DNA from: an uncultured Alphaproteobacteria bacterium
GTDB taxonomy: Bacteria; Pseudomonadota; Alphaproteobacteria; Micavibrionales; Micavibrionaceae
Assembly: GCA_934538895.1 (NCBI GenBank)
Contig: CAKTCH010000032.1
Coordinates: 1 to 11,241 of the forward strand
Direction: 5' to 3'
Length of the DNA: 11,241 nt
A model generated the notes under the pieces. The model saw only the letters and a program-made list of their open reading frames with translations. It did not search any database and had not been told where the DNA came from. Shown here in pieces: positions 1 to 7,936 of the stretch. The translations under genes and the position numbers were made by a program. The number at the start of each line of letters is the position of its first letter. The stretch's first letter is position 1.

Positions 1-976
1 AGCTGTGTTTATGATGGATATAGAATTGCGCGCCGGGCACGCTGCCGTTGGGGCCGCCGTAAAGCGTATCGTCCCCGGCACCGCCATAAAGCCGGTCATT
101 GCCGGCGCCGCCATGCAGCGCATCATGGCCTGACGAACTCCATATCACGTCATGGCCGCTGCCGCCGTAAGCCGTAATGTCGCCGAACGCCGCGCCCAGG
201 CCGGAAAGATCGATAAAATCATTACCGTCACCGGCATCGATCATCTCGATCCCGGTCACGCGCGAACCGGAAGCGCTGTCATGGCTGGCGCTGATAACGT
301 CATGCGCGATCAACGCGTCATCGCCGCCGCTCATAACAAGCGTATCGTTTCCCTCGCCGCCGTCGAAATGATCGAAGCTCCTGTTATAACCCGCCAGATC
401 GAACACATCACCCGTATCCGCGTTCATCGCGAACGAACCCGGTCCCCATACGCTGTCGGCCACATATTGGAGCGTATCGTTCCCCTCGCCGCCCAGAACC
501 AGATCGGCACCGTAACCGCCTGAAACCCAATCATCGCCGGCGCCGCCATCGACCACGTCGTTCCCGGTGCCGCCGTCGGCGATATCATTGCCTTCGCGGG
601 CACTGATGTAGTCGTCTCCCGCATTGGCCCAGATAATATCATGGGACAGGCCGCCATCGATCGTCATGTTGCCATAAAGGATGCTTTCATGCGCCAGCAG
701 GATCAGGTCGCCGCCATCGCCTGCGAACAATGTCTCGATACTGTTCAGGGAGGCATGTCCCAGCGTATTGGCCGCGAAAATCGCGTCGCCATACGGAGTC
801 ATAATCAGGAAGTCGCTGCCGTTCTTACCGTCATAGGTCAGATTGGTCAGGTTATAGATATCGTTGACGCTGACGCTCTGGCCCGTATAGGGATTGATAT
901 AGGTCGCGTTAATAGCCGTCAGGCTTCCGGAGAAGTTGAGAAAATCATTGCCGTTGCCGCCATTGACGTCTGCCAT
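1..976 (-). CDS. RTX calcium-binding repeat protein, 5' part (continues past the left edge)
   Basis: The minus strand is open from an ATG at 976 to the left edge, giving 325 complete residues and no stop. An in-frame stop lies a short way upstream, and this is the only good start. A GGGGGA at 989-994 could be its ribosome site, though the 12-base spacing is long. The protein has no signal peptide. It starts MADVNGGNGNDF and carries glycine/aspartate nonapeptides of the form GGxGxDxLx at residues 117-170 and 271-308, with single copies near 8-13, 206-215 and 248-256. In RTX proteins these turns bind calcium outside the cell and fold into a parallel beta-roll, and export is normally by a type I system reading a C-terminal signal. 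That signal would lie outside the window. No enzymatic domain is visible in this part, so the protein could be an adhesin, an S-layer-like protein or the N-terminal part of a secreted enzyme. The family call is firm; the function is unknown. Confidence 0.88.
   Translation of the reverse strand, partial: MADVNGGNGNDFLNFSGSLTAINATYINPYTGQSVSVNDIYNLTNLTYDGKNGSDFLIMTPYGDAIFAANTLGHASLNSIETLFAGDGGDLILLAHESILYGNMTIDGGLSHDIIWANAGDDYISAREGNDIADGGTGNDVVDGGAGDDWVSGGYGADLVLGGEGNDTLQYVADSVWGPGSFAMNADTGDVFDLAGYNRSFDHFDGGEGNDTLVMSGGDDALIAHDVISASHDSASGSRVTGIEMIDAGDGNDFIDLSGLGAAFGDITAYGGSGHDVIWSSSGHDALHGGAGNDRLYGGAGDDTLYGGPNGSVPGAQFYIHHKHS
53..166 (-). repeat. Tandem RTX nonapeptide array 2
   Basis: Four consecutive units at residues 271-306 read GGSGHDVIW, SSSGHDALH, GGAGNDRLY and GGAGDDTLY, followed by a further GG. 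The last two are close to consensus. The array then breaks into a non-repeat stretch beginning PNGSVPGAQFYIHH at the window edge. Confidence 0.85.
467..628 (-). repeat. Tandem RTX nonapeptide array 1
   Basis: Six consecutive nine-residue units lie at residues 117-170 of the RTX protein: ANAGDDYIS, AREGNDIAD, GGTGNDVVD, GGAGDDWVS, GGYGADLVL and GGEGNDTLQ. The spacing is an exact 27 bases. The first two units have lost the leading GG and the fifth has lost the usual N/D before the second Asp, so the array looks degenerate at its edges. Calcium binding is inferred from the family. Confidence 0.85.
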
Positions 977-1303
977 GTTAAAATCGTTTCCCCCACGCCG
1001 ATATGAAACCCGCCGCTATAAGCCGCACGGCAGGGTTCCCGTCCTTTAGATTCACAACTTTTGTAAAGTCCCCACTTTCAAGAATGCCTCAATCTTGTTA
1101 AAAATCTATGTAAATTAAAGGGAAAGACTGAACTTCCCGGTCTTCAAAAGATTCATCCCGACCGCGTAAAGCATGATAAATTAACATAAACAAAGACTTA
1201 ACAAAAAAATGCCTTAAAGGGCCGGCAAAATCCCATATTCGATTTGTCGCGCAGCAATGCCATACTATGTCTTTGTCATGATTTGCTTTTTTGGGAGATA
1301 TAC
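977..1303. other. Divergent intergenic region between the RTX gene and the efflux operon
   Basis: This 327-base gap separates two genes that point away from each other, so it must hold promoters for both. The middle, about 1050-1215, is clearly AT-rich compared with the flanking genes. I see no convincing sigma-70 box pair on the plus strand; a TACTAT at 1263-1268 lacks a well-spaced -35. On the minus strand TTGAGG followed after 17 bases by ACTTTA is a weak candidate for the RTX gene. A frame in phase with the adaptor gene opens from a TTG at 1244, but the ATG at 1304 is the better start. No operator-like palindrome or small gene was recognised. Confidence 0.6.
1293..1297 (+). promoter_or_regulatory. 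Ribosome binding site deciding the adaptor start
   Basis: GGGAG lies six bases before the ATG at 1304, which opens a typical signal-anchor sequence (MKRRLALTGLILIALMIVG). This favours 1304 over the in-frame TTG at 1244, which would add 20 residues that look nothing like a signal sequence. Confidence 0.7.
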
Positions 1304-2386
1304 ATGAAGCGTCGCCTGGCCCTTACAGGATTGATTCTGATCGCGTTGATGATCGTCGGGGCCACCGGCTATAAATTCTGGAACAATGCGCAGAAGCCGG
1401 ACGAAAATCGCCGCGGCGGCACCCCGGCGATCATCGCCTATGTCGTATCCCCCCGCGCCTTCACGGACCGCATCGAAGCCGTGGGCACGGCGCAGGCCAA
1501 TGAAGCCGCCACCCTGACGGCAACCGCTTCCGATACCGTGACCGCCATCAATTTCGAAGAAGGCGCGCCCGTCGCCAAAGGCACGGTGCTGGTGCAATTG
1601 AACGACGATGAAGAGCGCGCCGCGATGGAAGACGCCCGGAAAGCCGCCGAACGCTACAGCGTACTGGCGAAATCGAGCGCATCGAGCGCCGCCCAGCGCG
1701 ATACGAGCGCCGCCACACTCGCCATGGCCGAGGCCCGTCTCAAGGACCGCCAGATCGTCGCCCCGTTCGATGGCATCGCCGGGTTCAGGAACATAAGCCT
1801 GGGCGATCTGGTCACGCCGGGGATGACGGTGACTTCCGTTTACGATATCGACCCGGTCAAACTTGAATTCACCCTGCCGGAAAACTACCTGCCGGTCCTG
1901 AAGCCGGGCCTTGAGATCGAAGCCCGTACCAGCGCATGGCCGGGCGATACCTTCAAAGGCACCATCACGGTCGTCGATCCCCGCATTAATCCGGATACGC
2001 GGGCGCTGGCGCTGAAAGCGGAAATTCCCAACCCCGATAACAAGCTGAAGCCCGGCCTGCTGATGACGGTGAACGTCGTCAAGAACGAACGCCGGTCTTT
2101 AAGCGTCCCGGAAGCCGCCATCCTGCAACAAGGCCGCGCGCAGAATGTCTATGTGATCGGTGAAGACAAAAAAGTCGCGCTGGCCCCCGTCACTATCGGC
2201 GCCCGTGAAACCGGCTACGTGGAGATTATGGAGGGATTGAACGAGGGCGACACCATCGTCGCCGAAGGGTTGCTGAAAGTGCGGCCCGGCGCCCCTGTGG
2301 AGATCGCCAGGACCGCGACCATTGAAGACATGACGGATGCCGCCATCGACATGGCCACCGAGCGCAAACAGAAAGCCCTGAAATGA
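1304..2386 (+). CDS. RND efflux pump periplasmic adaptor (MFP, HlyD/AcrA-like)
   Basis: This 360-residue protein would be the periplasmic adaptor that links the inner-membrane RND permease encoded next to an outer-membrane channel. Residues 1-23 are a positively charged start plus a hydrophobic segment. There is no lipobox cysteine, so it is either membrane-anchored or cleaved, unlike lipoprotein adaptors such as AcrA. The two lipoyl half-motifs lie at about 65-100 (EEGAPVAKGTVLVQLN) and 150-182 (IVAPFDGIAGF, then GDLVTPG). The short alpha-hairpin between them spans about 103-148. A beta-barrel domain follows (PVKLEFTLPENYLPVLKPG, then NPDTRALALKAEIPNP and LKPGLLMTV), then a membrane-proximal domain ending near 340. 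The hairpin is short and the whole protein is smaller than AcrA, as in MexH- or MdtA-like adaptors. Its stop overlaps the permease start (ATGA), so the two are translationally coupled. Substrate cannot be told from sequence. Confidence 0.93.
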   Translation: MKRRLALTGLILIALMIVGATGYKFWNNAQKPDENRRGGTPAIIAYVVSPRAFTDRIEAVGTAQANEAATLTATASDTVTAINFEEGAPVAKGTVLVQLNDDEERAAMEDARKAAERYSVLAKSSASSAAQRDTSAATLAMAEARLKDRQIVAPFDGIAGFRNISLGDLVTPGMTVTSVYDIDPVKLEFTLPENYLPVLKPGLEIEARTSAWPGDTFKGTITVVDPRINPDTRALALKAEIPNPDNKLKPGLLMTVNVVKNERRSLSVPEAAILQQGRAQNVYVIGEDKKVALAPVTIGARETGYVEIMEGLNEGDTIVAEGLLKVRPGAPVEIARTATIEDMTDAAIDMATERKQKALK

Positions 2387-5300
2387 TCCTTTCCGACATT
2401 TCCGTCAGACGGCCCGTTCTCGCGACGGTCATGAGCCTGCTGATCGTCATCTTCGGGCTTATCAGTTTCGACCGGCTGCCCCTGCGCGAATACCCCGATA
2501 TCGACGCGCCGATCGTTTCGGTCAGGACCGATTACATCGGCGCCTCGGCCAATATCGTCGAAACCCGCGTCACACAGGTGATCGAGGATAGCGTCAGCGG
2601 CATCGAGGGAATCAAATCGATCTCGTCGCAATCCTCGGATGGACGTTCCAGCATTTCGATCGAATTCGACATCAGCCGCGATATCGACGCCGCCGCGAAC
2701 GACGTCCGCGACCGCGTCAGCCGCGTGATCAGCCGCCTGCCCGACGAAGTCGACGCCCCCCAGATCACCAAGCAGGACGCCGACGCCAGCCCGATCATCT
2801 GGTTGTCGCTGCAAAGCGACGTGCTCGGCCCGCTGGAGCTTACGGATTATGCCGACCGTTACCTGACCGACCGCTTTTCAGTCATTAACGGCGTGGCCGA
2901 CATACGGATCGGCGGCGAGCGCCGCTATGCCATGCGCGTCTGGCTGAACCGTACCGCCATGGCGGCCCGCAACATAACCGTGCAGGATATCGAAAGCGCC
3001 CTGCGCCGCGAGAATGTGGAATTGCCCGCCGGACGCATCGAATCCCTCGACCGTGAATTCTCCGTCCGGGTCGAGCGCGTCTATAACAAGGCCGGTGATT
3101 TCGACAATCTGGTGATCAAACGCGGGGCGGACGGCTACCTCACGCGGCTTTCGGATATTGCCGCGATTGAAACCGGCGCGCTGAACGAGCGTTCCGAAAT
3201 GCGCGCCAATGGCCGCAACAATGTGGGCCTGGGCATCACCAAGCAATCCAACGCCAACACATTGGCCGTCGCGCGCGACGTCATCCGGGAAGTCAACTCA
3301 CTGGAAGATACGCTGCCCCGGAACATGGAATTGTCGGTAATCTTCGATCTTTCCCTGTTTATCGAAGCCGCCATCCACGAGGTTTACCTGACCATCGCCT
3401 TGACCATCCTGCTGGTGATCGCCGTGATCTGGGCGTTCCTGGGCGACTGGCGCGCCACCATGATTCCGGCGGTAACGATTCCGATCTCTCTGATCGGTTC
3501 TTTCATTGTTCTTTACGCGCTGGGCTTCTCCATCAACCTTGTGACTATTCTGGCCCTGATTCTGGCCATCGGGCTGGTGGTGGACGATGCCATCGTCGTG
3601 CTGGAAAACGTCTACAAACGCATCGAGGAAGGCAAGCCGCCCTTATCCTCCGCCTTTCTCGGCACGCGCCAGGTGGGATTCGCCGTGCTGGCCACGACCT
3701 TCGTGCTGGTGATGGTGTTCCTGCCGATCACGTTCATGCCCGGCGATATTGGCCGCCTGTTCACGGAGTTCGCCTGGGCGATGGCGGCGGCGGTGCTTTT
3801 CTCCTGCTTTGCCTCGCTGACGATCACGCCGGTCATGTGCTCGAAAATGCTGCGCCAGCGCCCGCACGGCAAACGCCTGAGCTTCGTGCCGCGCACGATC
3901 AACCGCACGATCGATCGCGGCATGGGCGCTTACAAGGACGCCCTGATGTTCTGCATTCGCGCGCCGCTGCTGGTTTTCGCCATCATGGCCGTGCTGTTCG
4001 CGGGCGGCTGGTACTTCCTGATAAACATCCCCTCGGAATTCGCGCCGCGCGAAGACCGCGGCGTCTTCTATACCCGCATGGTGGCCCCGGAAGGTTCCAG
4101 CATGGAATATTCCAAGCGCAACATGCGCGAGATCGAAGCCGGGCTGATGGAGCTGATCGGCCAAGGCGAGGCGCGCTCCGTGATCGCCCTCGTCCCCGGT
4201 TTCGGCGGCAATAGCGGCGTATCCGGCGGCATGGCCATCACGCGTCTTGAGGACTGGGGTACCCGCCGCCATGCGCGCGAAATCGTGGCCGACGTTTCGA
4301 AAAAATTCGCGGCCATCCCCGGCGTGAACGCCATTGCCACCATGCCGCCGTCGCTGGGCGCGGGGGGCGGCAGCAGCACCCCTGTGCAATTCGTTCTCGG
4401 CGGCACGAATTACGAGGAGCTGGTCAGGTGGCGCGACCTGATGCTGGAGGAAGTACGCAACAATCCGAAATTGCTGAACGTCGATTACGATTACAAGGAA
4501 ACCCAGCCGCAGATGCGCGTCGGCATAGACGTGACCCGCGCGGCGGATCTCGGCGTTTCCACCCAGCAGATCGGCAGCACGCTGGAAACGCTGTTCGGTT
4601 CCAAACAGGTCACGACCTATATCGACCGCGGGCAGGAATATGATCTGGTGTTGCAGGCCCGCGACGAGGATCGCCTGAAACCCACGGACCTTGCCAACGT
4701 TTATGTCCGTTCCGACAGGAGCGGGATGCTGATTCCGCTTTCGAATATCATCACCCTGACGGAAACCGCCGATACCGGTTCGCTGAACCGCTATAACCGC
4801 CTGCGCGCCATCACGATCTCGGCGAATGTGGCGCCGGACTACACGCTGGGGGAGGCGCTGAAATATCTGGAAGATACCGCCCGCCGCATCCTGCCCGCCG
4901 AGGCGCAGATCGATTACAAGGGCGAATCGAAAAAACTGAAAGACACAGGCTCGGCGGTTTACGCGACGTTCCTGCTGGCGCTGGTGGCGGTGTTCCTGAT
5001 TCTGGCCGCCCAGTTCGAAAGCTTCGTCCACCCGCTGGTTATCATGACCGCCGTGCCTTTCGCGCTGATCGGCGCATTGTGGGGGCTTTACATGACCGAC
5101 GCCACGCTCAATGTCTACACCCAGATCGGCATGATCATGCTGGTGGGGCTGGCGGCGAAGAACGGCATCCTGATCGTGGAATTCGCCAACCAGCTGCGCG
5201 ACCAGGGCGTCGAATTCTATGAAGCGCTGCTGCAATCCTGCGAACAGCGCCTGCGCCCGATTCTTATGACCTCTATAGCCATGGCCGCGGGCGCGCTGCC

Positions 5301-5490
5301 GCTGATGCTGACGCAGGGCGCCGGCGCGGAAAGCCGCTTCCCGATCGGCGTGGTGATCTTCACGGGCGTGATCTTCTCGACCGCCCTGACGCTGTTCATC
5401 GTCCCGACTTTCTACGCTCTGATAGCGCGCCGCACTGGGTCGCCGGAGCAGGCCGCAAGAAATCTGGCAAAAGAACTGGAAAGCGAGTAA
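2383..5490 (+). CDS. RND efflux permease, HAE-1 type (AcrB/MexB superfamily)
   Basis: This 1035-residue protein has the usual length of a proton-driven RND exporter, which works as a trimer in the inner membrane and takes substrates from the periplasm or outer leaflet. The start (ISVRRPVLATVMSLLIVIFG) and the REYPDIDAP motif after the first membrane helix are family hallmarks. The proton-relay residues are all present: D401 and D402 in GLVVDDAIVVLEN (TM4), K926 in GLAAKNGILIVEF (TM10) and the arginines of RLRPILMTS at 956-964 (TM11). A glycine-rich loop at about 605-616 (PGFGGNSGVSGG) sits where the substrate-gating switch loop is found in AcrB. The two large periplasmic loops and twelve helices are intact with no frameshift. 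The ATG lies inside the adaptor's last codons, so expression is coupled. Metal-transporting (HME) relatives are unlikely because the TM4 signature is the HAE-1 Asp pair. Substrate is unknown. Confidence 0.95.
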   Translation: MILSDISVRRPVLATVMSLLIVIFGLISFDRLPLREYPDIDAPIVSVRTDYIGASANIVETRVTQVIEDSVSGIEGIKSISSQSSDGRSSISIEFDISRDIDAAANDVRDRVSRVISRLPDEVDAPQITKQDADASPIIWLSLQSDVLGPLELTDYADRYLTDRFSVINGVADIRIGGERRYAMRVWLNRTAMAARNITVQDIESALRRENVELPAGRIESLDREFSVRVERVYNKAGDFDNLVIKRGADGYLTRLSDIAAIETGALNERSEMRANGRNNVGLGITKQSNANTLAVARDVIREVNSLEDTLPRNMELSVIFDLSLFIEAAIHEVYLTIALTILLVIAVIWAFLGDWRATMIPAVTIPISLIGSFIVLYALGFSINLVTILALILAIGLVVDDAIVVLENVYKRIEEGKPPLSSAFLGTRQVGFAVLATTFVLVMVFLPITFMPGDIGRLFTEFAWAMAAAVLFSCFASLTITPVMCSKMLRQRPHGKRLSFVPRTINRTIDRGMGAYKDALMFCIRAPLLVFAIMAVLFAGGWYFLINIPSEFAPREDRGVFYTRMVAPEGSSMEYSKRNMREIEAGLMELIGQGEARSVIALVPGFGGNSGVSGGMAITRLEDWGTRRHAREIVADVSKKFAAIPGVNAIATMPPSLGAGGGSSTPVQFVLGGTNYEELVRWRDLMLEEVRNNPKLLNVDYDYKETQPQMRVGIDVTRAADLGVSTQQIGSTLETLFGSKQVTTYIDRGQEYDLVLQARDEDRLKPTDLANVYVRSDRSGMLIPLSNIITLTETADTGSLNRYNRLRAITISANVAPDYTLGEALKYLEDTARRILPAEAQIDYKGESKKLKDTGSAVYATFLLALVAVFLILAAQFESFVHPLVIMTAVPFALIGALWGLYMTDATLNVYTQIGMIMLVGLAAKNGILIVEFANQLRDQGVEFYEALLQSCEQRLRPILMTSIAMAAGALPLMLTQGAGAESRFPIGVVIFTGVIFSTALTLFIVPTFYALIARRTGSPEQAARNLAKELESE

Positions 5491-5537
5491 GTTCACGGCA
5501 GCCGGAACCGGATATACAAATAAAAAGCGAGTGCCGT

Positions 5538-6926
5538 TTGAATAAGCCCGATTATACATCCAAAGGCGATCTGACGCAGGGTGCCGTTACCGGCCACCTG
5601 ATCCGCCTGAGCGTGCCGATGATCTGGGGCATTCTGGCGATCGTCAGCTTTCAGCTGGTCGATACATGGTATATCTCCATGCTCGGCACAACGGCGCTGA
5701 CGGCCATGGCCTTTACCTTCCCCGTCACATACATATTGTTTTCACTGGTGCTGGCGCAGGGGATTGCGGCGTCTTCGGTGCTTTCGCGCCTGATCGGCAA
5801 GGGCAACATGAGCCGCGTGCGCCGCGTCGCCACCCATAGCATCATTTTCGCGTTCCTGAGCGGGATCGTTTTCGCGGTCATCGGCCTTGCCGCCACCGAT
5901 CCGTTATTTTCCTTGATGGGCGCCACGCCCGAGATGATGCCGATCATTCGCGATTACATGCATATATGGTTTGCGGGCAGCGTGTTCCTGACTATTCCGA
6001 TGGTGGGCAATTCAGCCATTCGCGCCACCGGCGATACTTTCACCCCCGCCATCATCATGACGACCGCCGCCGTTCTAAACGCGCTGATAGCGCCTGTGCT
6101 GGTGTTCGGCCTGTTCGGCTTCCCCCGGTTGGAAGTGCAGGGCGCTGCGATCGCCACCTTGCTCGCCAATATCGGTACGACGGTAGCGGCCCTTTACGTG
6201 CTTTATTACAGGAAGCGCCTGATCAGCCGCAGCCGCTGGCATATTTCGCTCTTCAAGGACTCAGTCAGGAAACTTTTAACCGTCGCGATTCCCGTCAGCA
6301 TCGCCACCATCCTGCAACCTGTAAGCGGCGTCGTTCTCACGGCATTGCTCGCACAACAGGGGGCCACCGCCGTCGCGGCATTCGGCATCGCCAACCGGGT
6401 CGAGGCGTTTATGTTCGTGGTCATCATGGCGCTGGCGACGGGCATGGCGCCGATCATCGGCCAGAACTGGGGCGCGGAACGTTACGAACGTGTGCGTGAA
6501 ACATTGCGTGTAGCAATTAAATTCTCGGTATACTGGTCCCTGGGCGTAGCCATAGTGCTGGGGGCCTTTGCCGGACAGATCGCCCGCGCTTTTTCATCAG
6601 ATCCCGCCGTCATTCATGAAACCATGCTGTATTTCTGGATCGTTCCGGCGACCTATGCGTTCGGCAATCTGGTACAGGGCTGGAGTTCGGCCTTCAACGC
6701 CATGGGCATGGCCCGGCAGTCTTTCAATATGATCGCCATAAAGCTGATCGTGCTGACCGTCCCTGCCGCCGTCGCTGGCGGGCATTTCTACGGCGTTACA
6801 GGAATATTTACCGCCCTGGCGCTGGTGAATGTGGTGACGGGAATCGGCTTTCATCTGTATAACCGCCGCCTGTGCGCGAGGCACGAGCGGCAGGCCCTGT
6901 TACAGGCGATGCCCACAGGCGCATGA
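5538..6926 (+). CDS. MATE-family multidrug/metabolite exporter
   Basis: This 462-residue integral membrane protein belongs to the MATE exporters (NorM/DinF branch), which extrude cationic or amphipathic compounds in exchange for Na+ or H+. The N-terminal DLTQGAVTGHLIRLSVP matches the family's cytoplasmic lead-in to helix 1. The second half carries the signature ending GMAPIIGQNWGAE (residues 302-314). Hydrophobic segments are consistent with about twelve helices in two related bundles. The start chosen is TTG at 5538; the next in-frame Met (28) would cut into helix 1, and no in-frame ATG exists upstream. The ribosome site is weak (AAGCGAG region). It lies 47 bases after the RND permease with no clear terminator between, so co-transcription is likely, which would join two unrelated exporter types in one unit. 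Substrate cannot be assigned. Confidence 0.93.
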   Translation: MNKPDYTSKGDLTQGAVTGHLIRLSVPMIWGILAIVSFQLVDTWYISMLGTTALTAMAFTFPVTYILFSLVLAQGIAASSVLSRLIGKGNMSRVRRVATHSIIFAFLSGIVFAVIGLAATDPLFSLMGATPEMMPIIRDYMHIWFAGSVFLTIPMVGNSAIRATGDTFTPAIIMTTAAVLNALIAPVLVFGLFGFPRLEVQGAAIATLLANIGTTVAALYVLYYRKRLISRSRWHISLFKDSVRKLLTVAIPVSIATILQPVSGVVLTALLAQQGATAVAAFGIANRVEAFMFVVIMALATGMAPIIGQNWGAERYERVRETLRVAIKFSVYWSLGVAIVLGAFAGQIARAFSSDPAVIHETMLYFWIVPATYAFGNLVQGWSSAFNAMGMARQSFNMIAIKLIVLTVPAAVAGGHFYGVTGIFTALALVNVVTGIGFHLYNRRLCARHERQALLQAMPTGA

Positions 6927-6937
6927 AACACGCCTGT
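6915..6937 (+). terminator. Stem-loop at the end of the MATE gene, possible terminator
   Basis: ACAGGCG at 6915-6921 and CGCCTGT at 6931-6937 form a perfect seven-base-pair stem with a nine-base loop that contains the MATE stop codon. No T-run follows, so a classical intrinsic terminator is not supported. It may be a weak attenuator, an mRNA 3'-end stabiliser or chance. Confidence 0.25.
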
Positions 6938-7039
6938 AATCTGTGATAAAAGGGGTTCATGTGGCCATAATTCTCACATATTCTAAAGCTAGAAGAGAAA
7001 TCGATTCCCACGTTAACAGCGACGCCGAATAACCACGCC

Positions 7040-7936
7040 ATGCAGATACTCCCGGTTTCAACGCCCTCTTTTCATTTCCTCACCGAGCCGCTGGTGACCA
7101 GCATCCTGCTGATGGTGACGCTGATGACCGCTAGGCATTTTCTGGTGCGCGCCGTGCGCAATAAATCCGAAATCCTGAACCGCGATCAACGCCGCTGGAT
7201 CAGCCAGATCAAGAACGGGATATTGCTGCTGATCCTGATCGGGCTGATCCTGATCTGGGCACCGCAACTGCGTACTCTGGCGCTGTCGCTGGCCGCGGTT
7301 GCCGTGGCGTTCGTCGTCGCGACCAAGGAGATGATCCTGTGCCTGAGCGGCGCCTTCATGCGCATCAGCACACGCCCGTTCGCCGTAGGCGACTGGATCA
7401 CCATCGACAATATGTCGGGCGAGGTGATCGACGTGAACGCCTTCTCGATCAAATTGCAGAAACTGGATGTCGCCGGAAAATCGTATCAACTCACCGGCCC
7501 CACCATTGAAATCCCCAACAGCCGCCTGCTCACCAGCGCGGTCGAGAACCTGACGCTCGGTAAATCGTGGATATATCATGACGTGCGCATGGTCATACCG
7601 GCAGCCGACGCCCGGCCTGCCGAGCATATGGCCTTGCTGGAGGAAATCATCACCCGTCACTATGCCGGTTTTCAGGAGCAATCCGAAATCCAGCACGCGC
7701 GCCTGAAACGCAAATCGGGCATCGACCTGCCGGGAATAAAACCCGCCATCTCGCTCTTCACCACGGATCTCGGCCACAACGCCTTCACCGCACACCTATT
7801 CGTACCCACCCGCGAAGCAGGCCGCATCGGCAGCGATATCAGCTTCGAGTTCCTTTCAGGCGTACAAAAAATAAAAGAAGAAAGAACAGCGGAAGTGGCC
7901 ATAGAGAAGGCTGCCAGAGAGTCCCTGAAGGACTAG
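7040..7936 (+). CDS. MscS-family mechanosensitive channel
   Basis: This 298-residue protein resembles the small MscS-type channels that open under membrane tension and release solutes on osmotic downshock. Hydrophobic segments at about 13-37, 56-75 and 79-107 match the three-helix MscS core. The third ends in FMRISTRPFAVGDWITID (residues 106-123), the family's junction into the cytoplasmic beta-domain. IEIPNSRLLTSAVENLTL (156-173) is the second hallmark. The pore helix reads AAVAVAFVVATKEMILCLSG: a Lys-Glu pair (96-97) sits where E. coli MscS has its glutamine, which is a subfamily trait rather than a defect. The cytoplasmic part is of ordinary length for the family and ends in a charged helix. 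No clear ribosome site precedes the ATG at 7040. A weak promoter-like pair TTCATG/TATTCT with 17-base spacing at 6956-6984 would allow separate expression, and the 113-base gap fits that. Confidence 0.9.
   Translation: MQILPVSTPSFHFLTEPLVTSILLMVTLMTARHFLVRAVRNKSEILNRDQRRWISQIKNGILLLILIGLILIWAPQLRTLALSLAAVAVAFVVATKEMILCLSGAFMRISTRPFAVGDWITIDNMSGEVIDVNAFSIKLQKLDVAGKSYQLTGPTIEIPNSRLLTSAVENLTLGKSWIYHDVRMVIPAADARPAEHMALLEEIITRHYAGFQEQSEIQHARLKRKSGIDLPGIKPAISLFTTDLGHNAFTAHLFVPTREAGRIGSDISFEFLSGVQKIKEERTAEVAIEKAARESLKD

Noticed and set aside
152..1006. Plus-strand open frames opposite the RTX gene
   Set aside because: The minus strand translates to clear RTX nonapeptides; the plus-strand frames are low-complexity shadows.
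1244..1303. Upstream TTG start that would lengthen the adaptor by 20 residues
   Set aside because: The ATG at 1304 has a well-placed GGGAG and begins a proper signal-anchor; the extra residues do not look like part of one.
3643..5559. A 638-residue open frame on the minus strand opposite the RND permease gene
   Set aside because: It is rich in His, Arg, Gln and Gly with no domain, lies wholly antisense to a strongly conserved gene, and is the usual by-product of GC-rich codon bias.
7058..7795. A 245-residue minus-strand frame opposite the MscS gene
   Set aside because: Antisense to a gene with clear family motifs; composition is Gln/Asp/His-rich shadow sequence.
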